Assembly: GCF_000725385.1 (NCBI RefSeq)
Contig: NZ_CP008884.1
Coordinates: 4,708,758 to 4,772,757, forward strand
Source of the DNA: Dyella japonica A8
GTDB taxonomy: Bacteria > Pseudomonadota > Gammaproteobacteria > Xanthomonadales > Rhodanobacteraceae
Direction of reading: 5' to 3'
DNA length: 64,000 nucleotides
Made by a program: the position numbers and the translations under genes. The notes below the pieces were generated by a model. It searched no databases. It had not been told where the DNA came from and saw only the letters and a program-made list of their open reading frames with translations. Positions 56,569 to 64,000 of the stretch are shown piece by piece; within the stretch, counting starts at the first letter, position 1, and each line of letters begins with the position of its first letter.

Positions 56569-58242
56569 ATGTCACACCGGACCTTCGGGCCACGCCAGCC
56601 ATGGCGCTGGCTATGCATCACCGTGCTGTTGGCTGTCACCGCTTACATTCCCCACGCGCTTGCCGCCCCCGCCGACTGGCATTACCGCGTACGCCCGGGC
56701 GACAACCTCTGGGATCTGGCCGCGCGCTACCTCAAACCGGATGTGTCCTGGCAAAAGCTGCAGGACTACAACCAGGTCGCCGACCCGCTGCACCTGCCGC
56801 CGGGTTCGACCATGCAGTTCCCGGTCGGCTGGCTGCGCCAGGGCCCTGCGCCGGCCACCGTGATCGCCGTGCTGGGCAACGCCACGGCACAGCCGACCGG
56901 CAACGCGCCGGCCATTCCCGTCACCACCGGCATGTCGGTGGGCTACGGCACCGAACTGGATACGGCGGCCGACACCAGCCTCACCCTCCAGCTCGCCGAC
57001 GGTTCGCGCGTGCTGCTGCAGGCCAACAGCGCCCTGGTGCTGGATCGCCTGAGCGCCTACGGGCGCACCGGCATGGTCGACACCCGCATGCGCCTCAAGC
57101 GCGGACGCGTGAACAGCGATGTGACACCGCTCAGCGGCAGCGCGGCGCGCTTCACCGTATCCACGCCCAACACCATTTCCAGCGTGCGCGGCACGCACTT
57201 CCGCGTGGCCGCCGACGATAGCGACGGCAGCGCCCGCACCGAAGTGGTCGGCGGCCATGTCGACGTGGGCAACGACGCCCGCCACGTCATGGTGAACGGT
57301 GGCCGCGGCGTAGCCACCGCTGCCGGCGCCAAACCGGGCCAGCCCCAGGCGCTGCTGCCCGCGCCGTCCATCGACTGCCCGGCGCAGCCGCTCACCCAGT
57401 CGCCCGCGCAGATCCAGTGGAAACCGCTGGACCGCGCCGCGCACTACCGCGTGCAGGTTGCGCCCACCGATCGTTTCGAAGCCCTGGTGCTCGACACCGT
57501 GGTCGACGGCACGCAGGCCACCTTGCCAGCGCTGCCGGACGGCCCGCACGCCTTCCGCGTGCGCGGCATCGATGGCGAGCGCATGGAGGGCCTGGACACC
57601 ACCTGCGCCTTCACCATCGCCGCGCATCCGCAGCCGCCGCTGATCATCGAGCCGCAGCCGAACGCCAAGGTGCGCGGCACGCGCCCCGAGTTCCGCTGGA
57701 CCGAAAGCGTCGAGGCCGAAAGCTACGCCTGGCAGCTTTCGGGCAGTGCGGACTTCGGCCAACTGCTGGCCAGCAACGACAAGGTGCGTGGCAGCGACGT
57801 GCGCGCGCCGCAGGCTCTGCCGTATGGCCACTACGTCTGGCGCATCGCCAGCCGCGACAAGGACGGCAAACTCGGCCCCTACACCAGCGCCATGCCCTTC
57901 GACCTGGTACCCGAACCGCCCGCACCGGAGCCGGGCGCACCCCAGCACCAGCATGGCGATTTCGTGCTGAGCTGGCCGGAAGGCACGCCGGGGCAGCACT
58001 ACCACGTCCAACTGGCACGCAAGGCCGACTTCTCCGACGTGGCCGTGGACGAGACGGTGGACAAGCCGGAGATCAGCCTGCGCAAGCTTGCCCACGGCAA
58101 GTGGTACGCCCGCGTGCAGACCATCGACACGGACGGCTACACCGGCCCCTGGGGCGCGGTGCAGCGCACGCGTGTACCCTGCTCGGCATGCCGCTGGCTC
58201 ACCGCCGGTGGTGGGGTGGTGTTGCTGTACCTGATCCTCTGA
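56569..58242 (+). CDS. LysM and FecR domain protein with fibronectin-like repeats
   Basis: The 557 residues start with a signal peptide (PWRWLCITVLLAVTAYIPHALAAP). A LysM domain follows (WHYRVRPGDNLWDLAARYLKPDVSWQKLQDYNQV), then a FecR-type domain (LTLQLADGSRVLLQANSALVLDRL, STPNTISSVRGTHFRVAAD). At least two later repeats contain IQWKPLDRAAHYRVQVAPTD and FRWTESVEAESYAWQLSGS. A final hydrophobic segment (LTAGGGVVLLYLIL) may anchor it. It is periplasmic and probably binds peptidoglycan; the role is unknown. The ATG at 56569 has GAGG upstream. The CHASE2 gene follows 28 bases later. Confidence 0.87.
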   Translation: MSHRTFGPRQPWRWLCITVLLAVTAYIPHALAAPADWHYRVRPGDNLWDLAARYLKPDVSWQKLQDYNQVADPLHLPPGSTMQFPVGWLRQGPAPATVIAVLGNATAQPTGNAPAIPVTTGMSVGYGTELDTAADTSLTLQLADGSRVLLQANSALVLDRLSAYGRTGMVDTRMRLKRGRVNSDVTPLSGSAARFTVSTPNTISSVRGTHFRVAADDSDGSARTEVVGGHVDVGNDARHVMVNGGRGVATAAGAKPGQPQALLPAPSIDCPAQPLTQSPAQIQWKPLDRAAHYRVQVAPTDRFEALVLDTVVDGTQATLPALPDGPHAFRVRGIDGERMEGLDTTCAFTIAAHPQPPLIIEPQPNAKVRGTRPEFRWTESVEAESYAWQLSGSADFGQLLASNDKVRGSDVRAPQALPYGHYVWRIASRDKDGKLGPYTSAMPFDLVPEPPAPEPGAPQHQHGDFVLSWPEGTPGQHYHVQLARKADFSDVAVDETVDKPEISLRKLAHGKWYARVQTIDTDGYTGPWGAVQRTRVPCSACRWLTAGGGVVLLYLIL

Positions 58243-58270
58243 CGCGTCCCTCGCGGAGGTCCTGGCGCCT

Positions 58271-59488
58271 GTGATCATCGCGTTGCCCCTACTCAAACGC
58301 GCCCTCGCCTGGGTGGTGGGCTTCGCGGCGGCCGTGCTGCTGCTTGCCAGCGGCGTCATGCAGCCGCTGGACAATGCGTTCTACGACATGCACATGCGCC
58401 ACTGGTCGTATTCCACCAGCGACCAGGTGGTGATCATCGCCATCGATCCGCAAAGCCTTGCCAGCATCGGCAACTGGCCGTGGCCGCGCTCCGTGCATGC
58501 GGAGCTCGTGCGGCGGCTCACCGAAGCAGGCGTGCGCGGTATCGGCATGGACGTGACCATGGCAGAAGCGGACGTGGGCCATCCCGACAACGACCGCGTC
58601 TACGCCGAGGCCATCCACGACAACGGCCACGTGGTGATGCCGGTATTCGCGGAGGCCGCCGAACTCGGCGGCGTGCTGGAAGAAGTGCTGCCCACGCCGG
58701 CGATTGCACGCAGCGCGGCCGCCCTGGGCCATGTCGATGCATCCAAGGATCCCGATGGCATCACGCGTGGCGTCTACCTGAAGGCGGGGCTCGGGCAGCC
58801 GCAATGGCCGGCCCTCGCGCTCGCCCTCTACGACATGGGCACGCCGTCGCCGCTGCACCCGTTGCCTGGCCTTCGCCAGCCCGAAGGCACGGCGAGGTCG
58901 CCCTATGAGTGGATTCGCGACGACTACGTGCTGATCCGTTTCGCCAACGCCGCGGGCGCATTCAACCAGGTGTCCTACGTCGACGTGCTGCGCGGACGCG
59001 TGCCCGGCGCCCTGCTCAAGGGGCGCTGGGTATTGATCGGCGCCACCGCGGCAGGGCTGGGCGACCAGTTGGCGACCGCCGCGTCCGGCGCCAACAGTCC
59101 CATGCCGGGCGTGGAATATCAGGCCAACATCCTGGAATCGCTGCACGGCGGGCGCCTGATCACTCCGTTGAATTTGCCCGCGCAGTTGTTGTTCGGCTCG
59201 CTCCTGCTCGCGCTGCCGCTAGCGGTTTACGGCCTGCCCGGCCTGCGCCGCACGCGCATGCTGGCTTTGCTGACGCTGCTGTCGATTCCGCTGGTGAGCC
59301 TGTTGCTGCTGCGCGCCGGCAACCTGTGGTGGCCACCGGCGGGGTGGATGGCGATCATCGCCGCCGGCCTGATGCTGCATGCCGCCCTACGCCGGCTGGA
59401 GCGTCGGCGCGAACGCAGGCTCGCGCCCGTGCCGGACGCTGCCTGGTGGCCATCGTTGGCATCAACCCGGCAAGGTGACGCGTCATGA
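58271..59488 (+). CDS. CHASE2-domain membrane protein without an output domain
   Basis: The 405 residues have one N-terminal helix (LAWVVGFAAAVLLLASGVM). A periplasmic CHASE2 domain follows (QVVIIAIDPQSLASIGNWPWPRSVHAELVRRL to GRWVLIGATAAGLGDQLATA), then three C-terminal helices (from about residue 300). It ends with a short basic tail, RRLERRRERRLAPVP. CHASE2 proteins normally continue into a cyclase or kinase domain; here the frame stops about 45 residues after the last helix. The start is GTG at 58271 (MIIALPLLKR), with GGAGG upstream. It is co-oriented with the LysM-FecR gene and closed by a terminator. Confidence 0.87.
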   Translation: MIIALPLLKRALAWVVGFAAAVLLLASGVMQPLDNAFYDMHMRHWSYSTSDQVVIIAIDPQSLASIGNWPWPRSVHAELVRRLTEAGVRGIGMDVTMAEADVGHPDNDRVYAEAIHDNGHVVMPVFAEAAELGGVLEEVLPTPAIARSAAALGHVDASKDPDGITRGVYLKAGLGQPQWPALALALYDMGTPSPLHPLPGLRQPEGTARSPYEWIRDDYVLIRFANAAGAFNQVSYVDVLRGRVPGALLKGRWVLIGATAAGLGDQLATAASGANSPMPGVEYQANILESLHGGRLITPLNLPAQLLFGSLLLALPLAVYGLPGLRRTRMLALLTLLSIPLVSLLLLRAGNLWWPPAGWMAIIAAGLMLHAALRRLERRRERRLAPVPDAAWWPSLASTRQGDAS

Positions 59489-59489
59489 C

Positions 59490-59519
59490 GAAGAAGGCCG
59501 CCCTGGGGCGGCCTTCTTC
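59490..59519. terminator. Bidirectional terminator between CHASE2 and OmpA-like genes
   Basis: GAAGAAGGCCGCC and GGCGGCCTTCTTC form a 13-bp stem with a CTGG loop between convergent genes. Confidence 0.92.
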
Positions 59520-59542
59520 ATTCAAGGGGCCTGCGATGTCGC

Positions 59543-60124
59543 TCAGGAACTGCCCGCGAAATCGGTCACCAACGATACGCGGCGATTGGGCATGCCCTGG
59601 TCGCCCGTCGCGCCCTTCACCACCTGGCGGTTCTTCACCTTGCCATAGCCCACAGCCCTCACCTGGTCGGCGTTGAGGCCGCCGTTCTGCACGAGGTAAT
59701 CGCGCACGGCCTGCGCCCGCTTCAGCGCCAGGCGCTGGTTGTAGGCGGCCGAGCCGGAGGGATCGGCGAAGCCTTCGGCAGTGACCACCGCCGCGGCATG
59801 GTGGTCGCGCATCACCTTGGCGAAATCGTCCAGGCGTTGTTTGTCCTCGTCGCGCAACGTGGTCTGGTTGGTATCGAAATGCGCAATGGTGTCTACGTTG
59901 ATGCGGCCCTGCATGGCCGTGATCTGCGTGTCGTACTGCGCGAACTTCTGGTGCATCTCCTGCGTGATCGCATCGATCTCTTGCTGCTGCTTCTGATCGT
60001 TGCTGCGCAGCTCCGCGATGGCGGCATCGAAATCGCTCTTCTTGACGTAGCCGGTGCAGCCGCAAAGCGCGACCACGAACAATCCGACCACGCCGCGACC
60101 GATGCGAGAGCTGGTACTTGCCAT
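59543..60124 (-). CDS. OmpA-family lipoprotein
   Basis: The 193 residues have a lipoprotein signal (GVVGLFVVALCGC). A short coiled-coil region rich in Gln follows (ELRSNDQKQQQEIDAITQEMHQKFAQ). The C-terminal OmpA domain binds peptidoglycan (HFDTNQTTLRDEDKQRLDDFAK, EGFADPSGSAAYNQRLALKRAQAVRDYLV). It resembles Lpp/Pal-type anchors linking outer membrane and cell wall. AGGAG precedes the ATG at 60124. Confidence 0.9.
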   Translation of the reverse strand: MASTSSRIGRGVVGLFVVALCGCTGYVKKSDFDAAIAELRSNDQKQQQEIDAITQEMHQKFAQYDTQITAMQGRINVDTIAHFDTNQTTLRDEDKQRLDDFAKVMRDHHAAAVVTAEGFADPSGSAAYNQRLALKRAQAVRDYLVQNGGLNADQVRAVGYGKVKNRQVVKGATGDQGMPNRRVSLVTDFAGSS

Positions 60125-60375
60125 GGGGTTTCTCCTCTCGTTAGCGGTGCGCAAGCGCGGGCTGCCGCAGGCGGCAAGCGCTTTCGCAGAGGGAGTATGC
60201 ATCGCAGGCGCCGGCACGACGCCAATACGTTCAAGCCACCATTTGGACGTCCAATCGCAGGACGCAGGCGCACAAACCCTGCAGCACCATCGTGACTGGC
60301 CGCAGAATTTGAACCATGCGCCCAAAAGCCAAAACACCGCATGAACATGGAGTAGCCGGGATGGAGTGGCGCAAC

Positions 60376-60624
60376 TCAGGCACGCCCAACCACCTTGCGG
60401 AAGCGGCGCTCCTGCACCAGCCACATGCCGACCCCGTAGCCCGCGCCAGCAAGCAACCACCAAAGGACGACCGACTCCATGGTCGTGAGACGCGGATGCG
60501 GGATCACATAGGTCATCAGCAGAAACATGGGCAGGCCGTAGCACAGCAATCCACGAAACAGCACATACCTGAGCATGCCCTGCCCGCGAACCCTGGCCCA
60601 GCGATCAAATTCCCGATTTTTCAT
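60376..60624 (-). CDS. Small two-helix membrane protein, unknown function
   Basis: The 82 residues start MKNREFDRWARVRGQGMLRYV, with two hydrophobic segments (LFRGLLCYGLPMFLLMTYVI; SVVLWWLLAGAGYGVGMWLV) and a basic end (QERRFRKVVGRA). GGAGGG precedes the ATG at 60624. I recognise no named family. The gene is followed by 251 bases with nothing notable before the OmpA-like lipoprotein gene. Confidence 0.65.
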   Translation of the reverse strand: MKNREFDRWARVRGQGMLRYVLFRGLLCYGLPMFLLMTYVIPHPRLTTMESVVLWWLLAGAGYGVGMWLVQERRFRKVVGRA

Positions 60625-60716
60625 GCGTCCCTCCGCGACTTCTTCCTGACATGGAACACGCATGAAACGCGCGAGCGCCCCATGCGTTGAATCCCGGTGT
60701 GCCGGATCGACGGAAT

Positions 60717-62399
60717 CTAGAACTCAGTCCACATGTCATCGGCCGTAGCCAGCGCCGGGGCTGGTGCCGCGCGATGACGCACCGCGGGCCGCGGCGTCGC
60801 CATCGCCGGCGGCCTGGCGCTTGCGCTGGCCGGGGCCGCCTGGACCACGGCCACATCGTGGGCGGCCTGGCCCTGCAGGGTGAAGTAGGCCACCTGGTTC
60901 ATCAGAACCTGCGACAGGTCCAGCGTATTGCGGCTGGCAGCACTGGCCTCTTCCACCAGCGCGGCGTTCTGCTGCGTCACCTCGTCGAGCGTGGTCACGG
61001 CGTTGTTGACCTGTCCGATGCCCGCGGACTGCTCCTCGGACGCCGCCGCGATCACCTCGATGATGGTGCTCACCTCGCGCACGTCACCGGCGATGTCGTT
61101 GAGCACGGTGCCGGTGCGCTGGACCAGCGCCGCGCCCTCGCTCACCTTGTCGGTGGTGTCCAGGATCAGCGTCTTGATGTTCTTCGCTGCCGCACCGCTG
61201 CGCTGGGCAAGGTTGCGCACTTCGGTGGCCACCACCGCGAAACCGCGCCCCTGTTCGCCGGCACGCGCCGCTTCCACGGCCGCATTGAGCGCGAGCAGGT
61301 TGGTCTGGAAGGCGATCTCGTCGATCAACACCACGATCTCGCCCACTTCCTTGCTCGCCTGCGTGATCGCCTCCATCGCGCCCACCGCCGACCCGGCGAT
61401 GTCGCGGCCTTCCTCGGCACGTTTGCGCATGCGCAACGCCATTTCGCGCGCCTGGTCCGCGCCTTCCGCGTTCTGCCTCACCGTGCTCGACAGTTCTTCC
61501 ATCGACGCGGCGGTTTCCTCCAGCGAACTGGCCTGCTCCTGCGTGCGTTGCGAGAGATCGTCATTGCCCTGCGACAGGTCGCGCGCGGCGGACGTCACCT
61601 GCTCGGCCACGTCGCGCACCTGCGTCACGATGCCGGCGAGCTGGCGGTCCATGTCATCGAGCGAGCGCAGCGTGTCGCTGAATTCGTCGTTGCCGGTGAC
61701 GACGGTGGCGTTGTTGAGCTTGCCCTGCTGGATCGCGCTGGCCAGCGCTCGCGCCTGGTCGAGCGGACGCGTCACCGCGCGGATCAGCGCCACGGCCACG
61801 CCGATGAGCACCATGATGGCGATCACCAGTACGCCAAGCGCCAGCTGCCAGGTGCGTTGGAAGCTCGCCGCCGCATCCTGCGCAGATTGTGCCGCCTGCT
61901 TTTCGTTGATCACCATCAACTGGTCGATCGCTGCCGTGGCCTTGCCCATTTCATCGGCGGCCTTGTTGATGTGGAACTGGCGCGCTTCCTCGCCCCTGCC
62001 CGCATCCAGCAGCTCGGCTTCGTGGCTGATGTCGGGACCGGCGGTCTTCATGAGTTCGTCGAAGGCCGTCGCGACCGTGCGCTCGTCGGCAGCGGAAATC
62101 ATGCCCGGGTAGTAGCGCTTCCATGCGGTGATCAGCCGTTCGTGGCCTGCATTGATCCGCTTCACCGCATCGCGCCGCGTGGGATCGATGATGGAGCGGT
62201 TGAGTGCGAGGCGATCCTCGATGATGGCGCCGCGAGCTTCGCTGATGGCGGCCATCGCCTGCACGTTATTGCGGTACATGTCGTCGACCAGCGTATACGT
62301 GCTGCGCACGCCATACAGGCCGACAAGACCGATGAGCACGGCGACCGACAGGGCCAGGCCCATGCTCGCGATGATCTTCAAACGAATGGTGAAACGCAT
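60717..62399 (-). CDS. Methyl-accepting chemotaxis protein
   Basis: The 560 residues have helix 1 ([23 protein letters not shown]), a four-helix-bundle sensor of about 160 residues, helix 2 ([21 protein letters not shown]) and HAMP. The signalling hairpin has the tip [40 protein letters not shown]. After an Ala/Pro linker the last five residues are MWTEF. These fit the x-W-x-x-F pattern of the CheR/CheB-binding pentapeptide (NWETF in Tsr). It senses small ligands in the periplasm and controls CheA. The start is ATG 62399; a GTG at 62408 is possible. Confidence 0.93.
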   Translation of the reverse strand: MRFTIRLKIIASMGLALSVAVLIGLVGLYGVRSTYTLVDDMYRNNVQAMAAISEARGAIIEDRLALNRSIIDPTRRDAVKRINAGHERLITAWKRYYPGMISAADERTVATAFDELMKTAGPDISHEAELLDAGRGEEARQFHINKAADEMGKATAAIDQLMVINEKQAAQSAQDAAASFQRTWQLALGVLVIAIMVLIGVAVALIRAVTRPLDQARALASAIQQGKLNNATVVTGNDEFSDTLRSLDDMDRQLAGIVTQVRDVAEQVTSAARDLSQGNDDLSQRTQEQASSLEETAASMEELSSTVRQNAEGADQAREMALRMRKRAEEGRDIAGSAVGAMEAITQASKEVGEIVVLIDEIAFQTNLLALNAAVEAARAGEQGRGFAVVATEVRNLAQRSGAAAKNIKTLILDTTDKVSEGAALVQRTGTVLNDIAGDVREVSTIIEVIAAASEEQSAGIGQVNNAVTTLDEVTQQNAALVEEASAASRNTLDLSQVLMNQVAYFTLQGQAAHDVAVVQAAPASASARPPAMATPRPAVRHRAAPAPALATADDMWTEF

Positions 62400-62563
62400 G
62401 GTGCCCACTTCCCGACAGAACTCCCCGTGTGGGAGGTATCGGCGCTGGACAGGCTTCCTTGACAGGTAATTTCTTGCGTCCCGCGTGACGCAGTCAGCGG
62501 TTTTTCAGGGAAAAAGGCCTACCGGGTGACGACGTCAGCGTCACGACAAGTTGTACGGCGCTG

Positions 62564-62959
62564 TCATTCCATGTGCTCGACATCGTCCGGCAATCTCACC
62601 CACGGGTGCATGCACTCCTCGAACACCGAGATGGTGGGTGCAGGGAACGCCGGCTGGGAGAACGCCCCCACCGGCACGCCGATCAGGCCTTCCATCGAAT
62701 CGAGCTCGTAGTACACGGTGGCCCCGCACACCGGGCAGAAATGGAATGTCCCGGAGCCACCCGTATCGCCCTTGCGCACATAGGCGGTAGAGCGCCCCCG
62801 AATCACCACCGCCTCGGCGCGGAATCGCGCCTGCACGCCGAACACGCTGCCGGTGCGGCGCTGGCAGGCATGGCAATGGCAGATGGACACGCGCAACGGT
62901 TCCTCCGTGGTACGGAGCATGAGCTGGCGGCAACTGCAGGTGGCAACGCGTTGGGGCAT
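62564..62959 (-). CDS. GFA family protein (glutathione-dependent formaldehyde-activating-like)
   Basis: The 131 residues have the zinc-binding cysteine layout of the GFA/CENP-V fold: CSC near the N-terminus, CHCHACQRRTG near residue 28 and CPVCG near residue 74, followed by a Pro/Phe-rich beta section. Many members have no proven formaldehyde role, so only the family is assigned. It is transcribed away from the secreted-nuclease gene. Confidence 0.9.
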   Translation of the reverse strand: MPQRVATCSCRQLMLRTTEEPLRVSICHCHACQRRTGSVFGVQARFRAEAVVIRGRSTAYVRKGDTGGSGTFHFCPVCGATVYYELDSMEGLIGVPVGAFSQPAFPAPTISVFEECMHPWVRLPDDVEHME

Positions 62960-63100
62960 CGGGTGCGGTCTTCGGCGAAGTAAATGGTGGTACGGGTGCC
63001 CCGTGCACTATACGCGTTCAGCACCACGCCACGCCGGTAGCTCCGCGATCACGCAGCCGCGTGGTACGGTCTTTCCGCCACCTCTTCCGGAGCCCGACCC

Positions 63101-63943
63101 GTGTCCAACTTCCGTCATTGGCTCACTGCCCTGCTCTCCGTTGCACTCACCATCGCCAGCCTGCCGGTCGCGGCAGAACAGCTGCGCGTGATGAGCTTCA
63201 ATGTCCGCGTACCGGTCGCCGCGGATGGCCCCAACCGCTGGGAAGCCCGGCGTGACCTGATGGTGCGCACCATCCGCGAACAACACCCCGACGTGATGGG
63301 AACGCAGGAGCTGCACCAGGAACAAGGCGACTACATCGTGGCCAAACTGCCGCAGTACACCTGGTTCGGCATTGACCGTCGCGGCGGTCACGGTGACGAA
63401 CACATGGGCGTGTTCTATCGCAAGGACAAACTGGTGCTGAAGGATTCGGGCAATTTCTGGCTGTCCGACACGCCCGACCAGCCGGGCAGCATCACGTGGG
63501 GCCATCCGTATCCGCGCATGGTCACCTGGGCGCTGTTCGAAGACAAAGCCAACGGCCGAACGTTCTACTACTACAACACCCACCTGCCCTACCGGGAAGA
63601 AGACGAGCCCGCGCGCGTCAAGGGCGCGAAGGAAATCCTCGGCCGGTTCGCGAAGCTGCCCACCAACGCGCCTTTCATCCTCACCGGTGACCTGAACGCC
63701 GACGCGAGCAGCCCGACGTATGCGCTGTTCGCCAAGGCCCTGACCGATACCCGCGCGGTGGCGCCGAAGGTGGAAGGCCCCGAAAAAACCTTCCACGACT
63801 TCACCGGCATCCCCACGCAGCGCATCGATTTCATCTTCGAGCGTGGCTTTGTGCCGACGCGTTTCGCCACGGTGACGACGCAGCAGGATGGACGCTACCC
63901 GTCCGATCACTTTCCGGTAGTGACGGATCTCGACTGGAAGTAA
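63101..63943 (+). CDS. Secreted endonuclease/exonuclease/phosphatase family protein
   Basis: The 280 residues start with a signal peptide (WLTALLSVALTIASLPVAAEQ). The EEP fold motifs follow: RVMSFNVRV, VMGTQELHQEQGDYI (metal-binding Glu), YNTHLPY, FILTGDLNAD and the catalytic SDHFPVVTDL. Secreted members hydrolyse phosphodiesters in nucleic acids or lipids. The start is GTG at 63101 with GGAG upstream. The REP half-site begins 18 bases after the stop. Confidence 0.9.
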   Translation: MSNFRHWLTALLSVALTIASLPVAAEQLRVMSFNVRVPVAADGPNRWEARRDLMVRTIREQHPDVMGTQELHQEQGDYIVAKLPQYTWFGIDRRGGHGDEHMGVFYRKDKLVLKDSGNFWLSDTPDQPGSITWGHPYPRMVTWALFEDKANGRTFYYYNTHLPYREEDEPARVKGAKEILGRFAKLPTNAPFILTGDLNADASSPTYALFAKALTDTRAVAPKVEGPEKTFHDFTGIPTQRIDFIFERGFVPTRFATVTTQQDGRYPSDHFPVVTDLDWK

Positions 63944-63960
63944 GGGCCTGTCGCAGCCCT

Positions 63961-63984
63961 GTGGGAGCGCACCCTGTGCGCGAC
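63961..63984. repeat. REP-like half-site at the window edge
   Basis: GTGGGAGCGCACCCTG onward matches the left arms at 18527 and 31655 over 24 bases. The matching right arm, if present, would lie beyond the window. Confidence 0.8.
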
Positions 63985-64000
63985 GGGCATTCCAACTGCA

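Noticed and set aside
60687-62462. 591-codon plus-strand frame opposite the chemoreceptor
   Set aside because: Antisense shadow; the chemoreceptor motifs are on the minus strand.

Overview
The window is high-GC, gene-dense chromosomal DNA of a gammaproteobacterium. It looks most like the order Xanthomonadales, probably a Dyella/Rhodanobacter/Luteibacter-type member of the Rhodanobacteraceae. The evidence is the rhlB-trxA-rho and ftsEX-rpoH neighbourhoods, a Rho with a Gly/Asn/Arg-rich N-terminal insertion, a short AMP nucleosidase, an FadE-type acyl-CoA dehydrogenase, a TonB-receptor/TPR-sulfotransferase cluster and Xanthomonad-style intergenic repeats. The genus is inferred from protein character, not from a database search. 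No rRNA, tRNA, CRISPR array, transposase or prophage gene was recognised.

Layout. 1-11.5 kb: a quinone oxidoreductase cut by the window edge, then a compact locus of four sulfotransferases (three with TPR repeats), a TPR-aspartyl/asparaginyl beta-hydroxylase and a TonB-dependent receptor. 11.9-17 kb: AMP nucleosidase, FadE, a DegV protein and a DUF4124 protein. 17-19 kb: no convincing genes. This stretch holds an exact 128-bp tandem array followed by a ~1 kb composite inverted-repeat element. 19.2-31 kb: short-chain dehydrogenase, small lipoprotein, ABC ATPase, SppA, MATE transporter, DUF3667 protein, a DnaA-box cluster, PriA, type II NADH dehydrogenase and transaldolase. 31-32.1 kb: a second copy of the composite repeat. 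32.2-40.4 kb: an RND efflux operon preceded by a two-component system. 40.5-45 kb: rpoH under a perfect CIRCE operator, ung, a double-receiver protein and ftsEX. 45-45.6 kb: a third repeat cluster. 45.6-50.1 kb: rhlB divergent from trxA-rho. 50.2-64 kb: signalling and envelope genes. These are a PAS-GGDEF cyclase, an RcsB-like regulator divergent from a hybrid kinase, a LysM-FecR protein with a CHASE2 protein, an OmpA-like lipoprotein, a chemoreceptor, a GFA protein and a secreted endonuclease/exonuclease/phosphatase-family enzyme.

How the parts fit. Efflux, stress (rpoH), envelope (ftsEX, SppA, OmpA) and signalling genes dominate. The most unusual content is: (i) the sulfotransferase/hydroxylase/TonB locus, a candidate sulfation-hydroxylation pathway with no evident substrate gene; (ii) the 128-bp array carrying regularly spaced DnaA-box-like sites; (iii) two related ~1 kb elements built from inverted modules and hairpins; (iv) an HrcA-type operator on the heat-shock sigma gene; and (v) paired DnaA boxes in front of priA.
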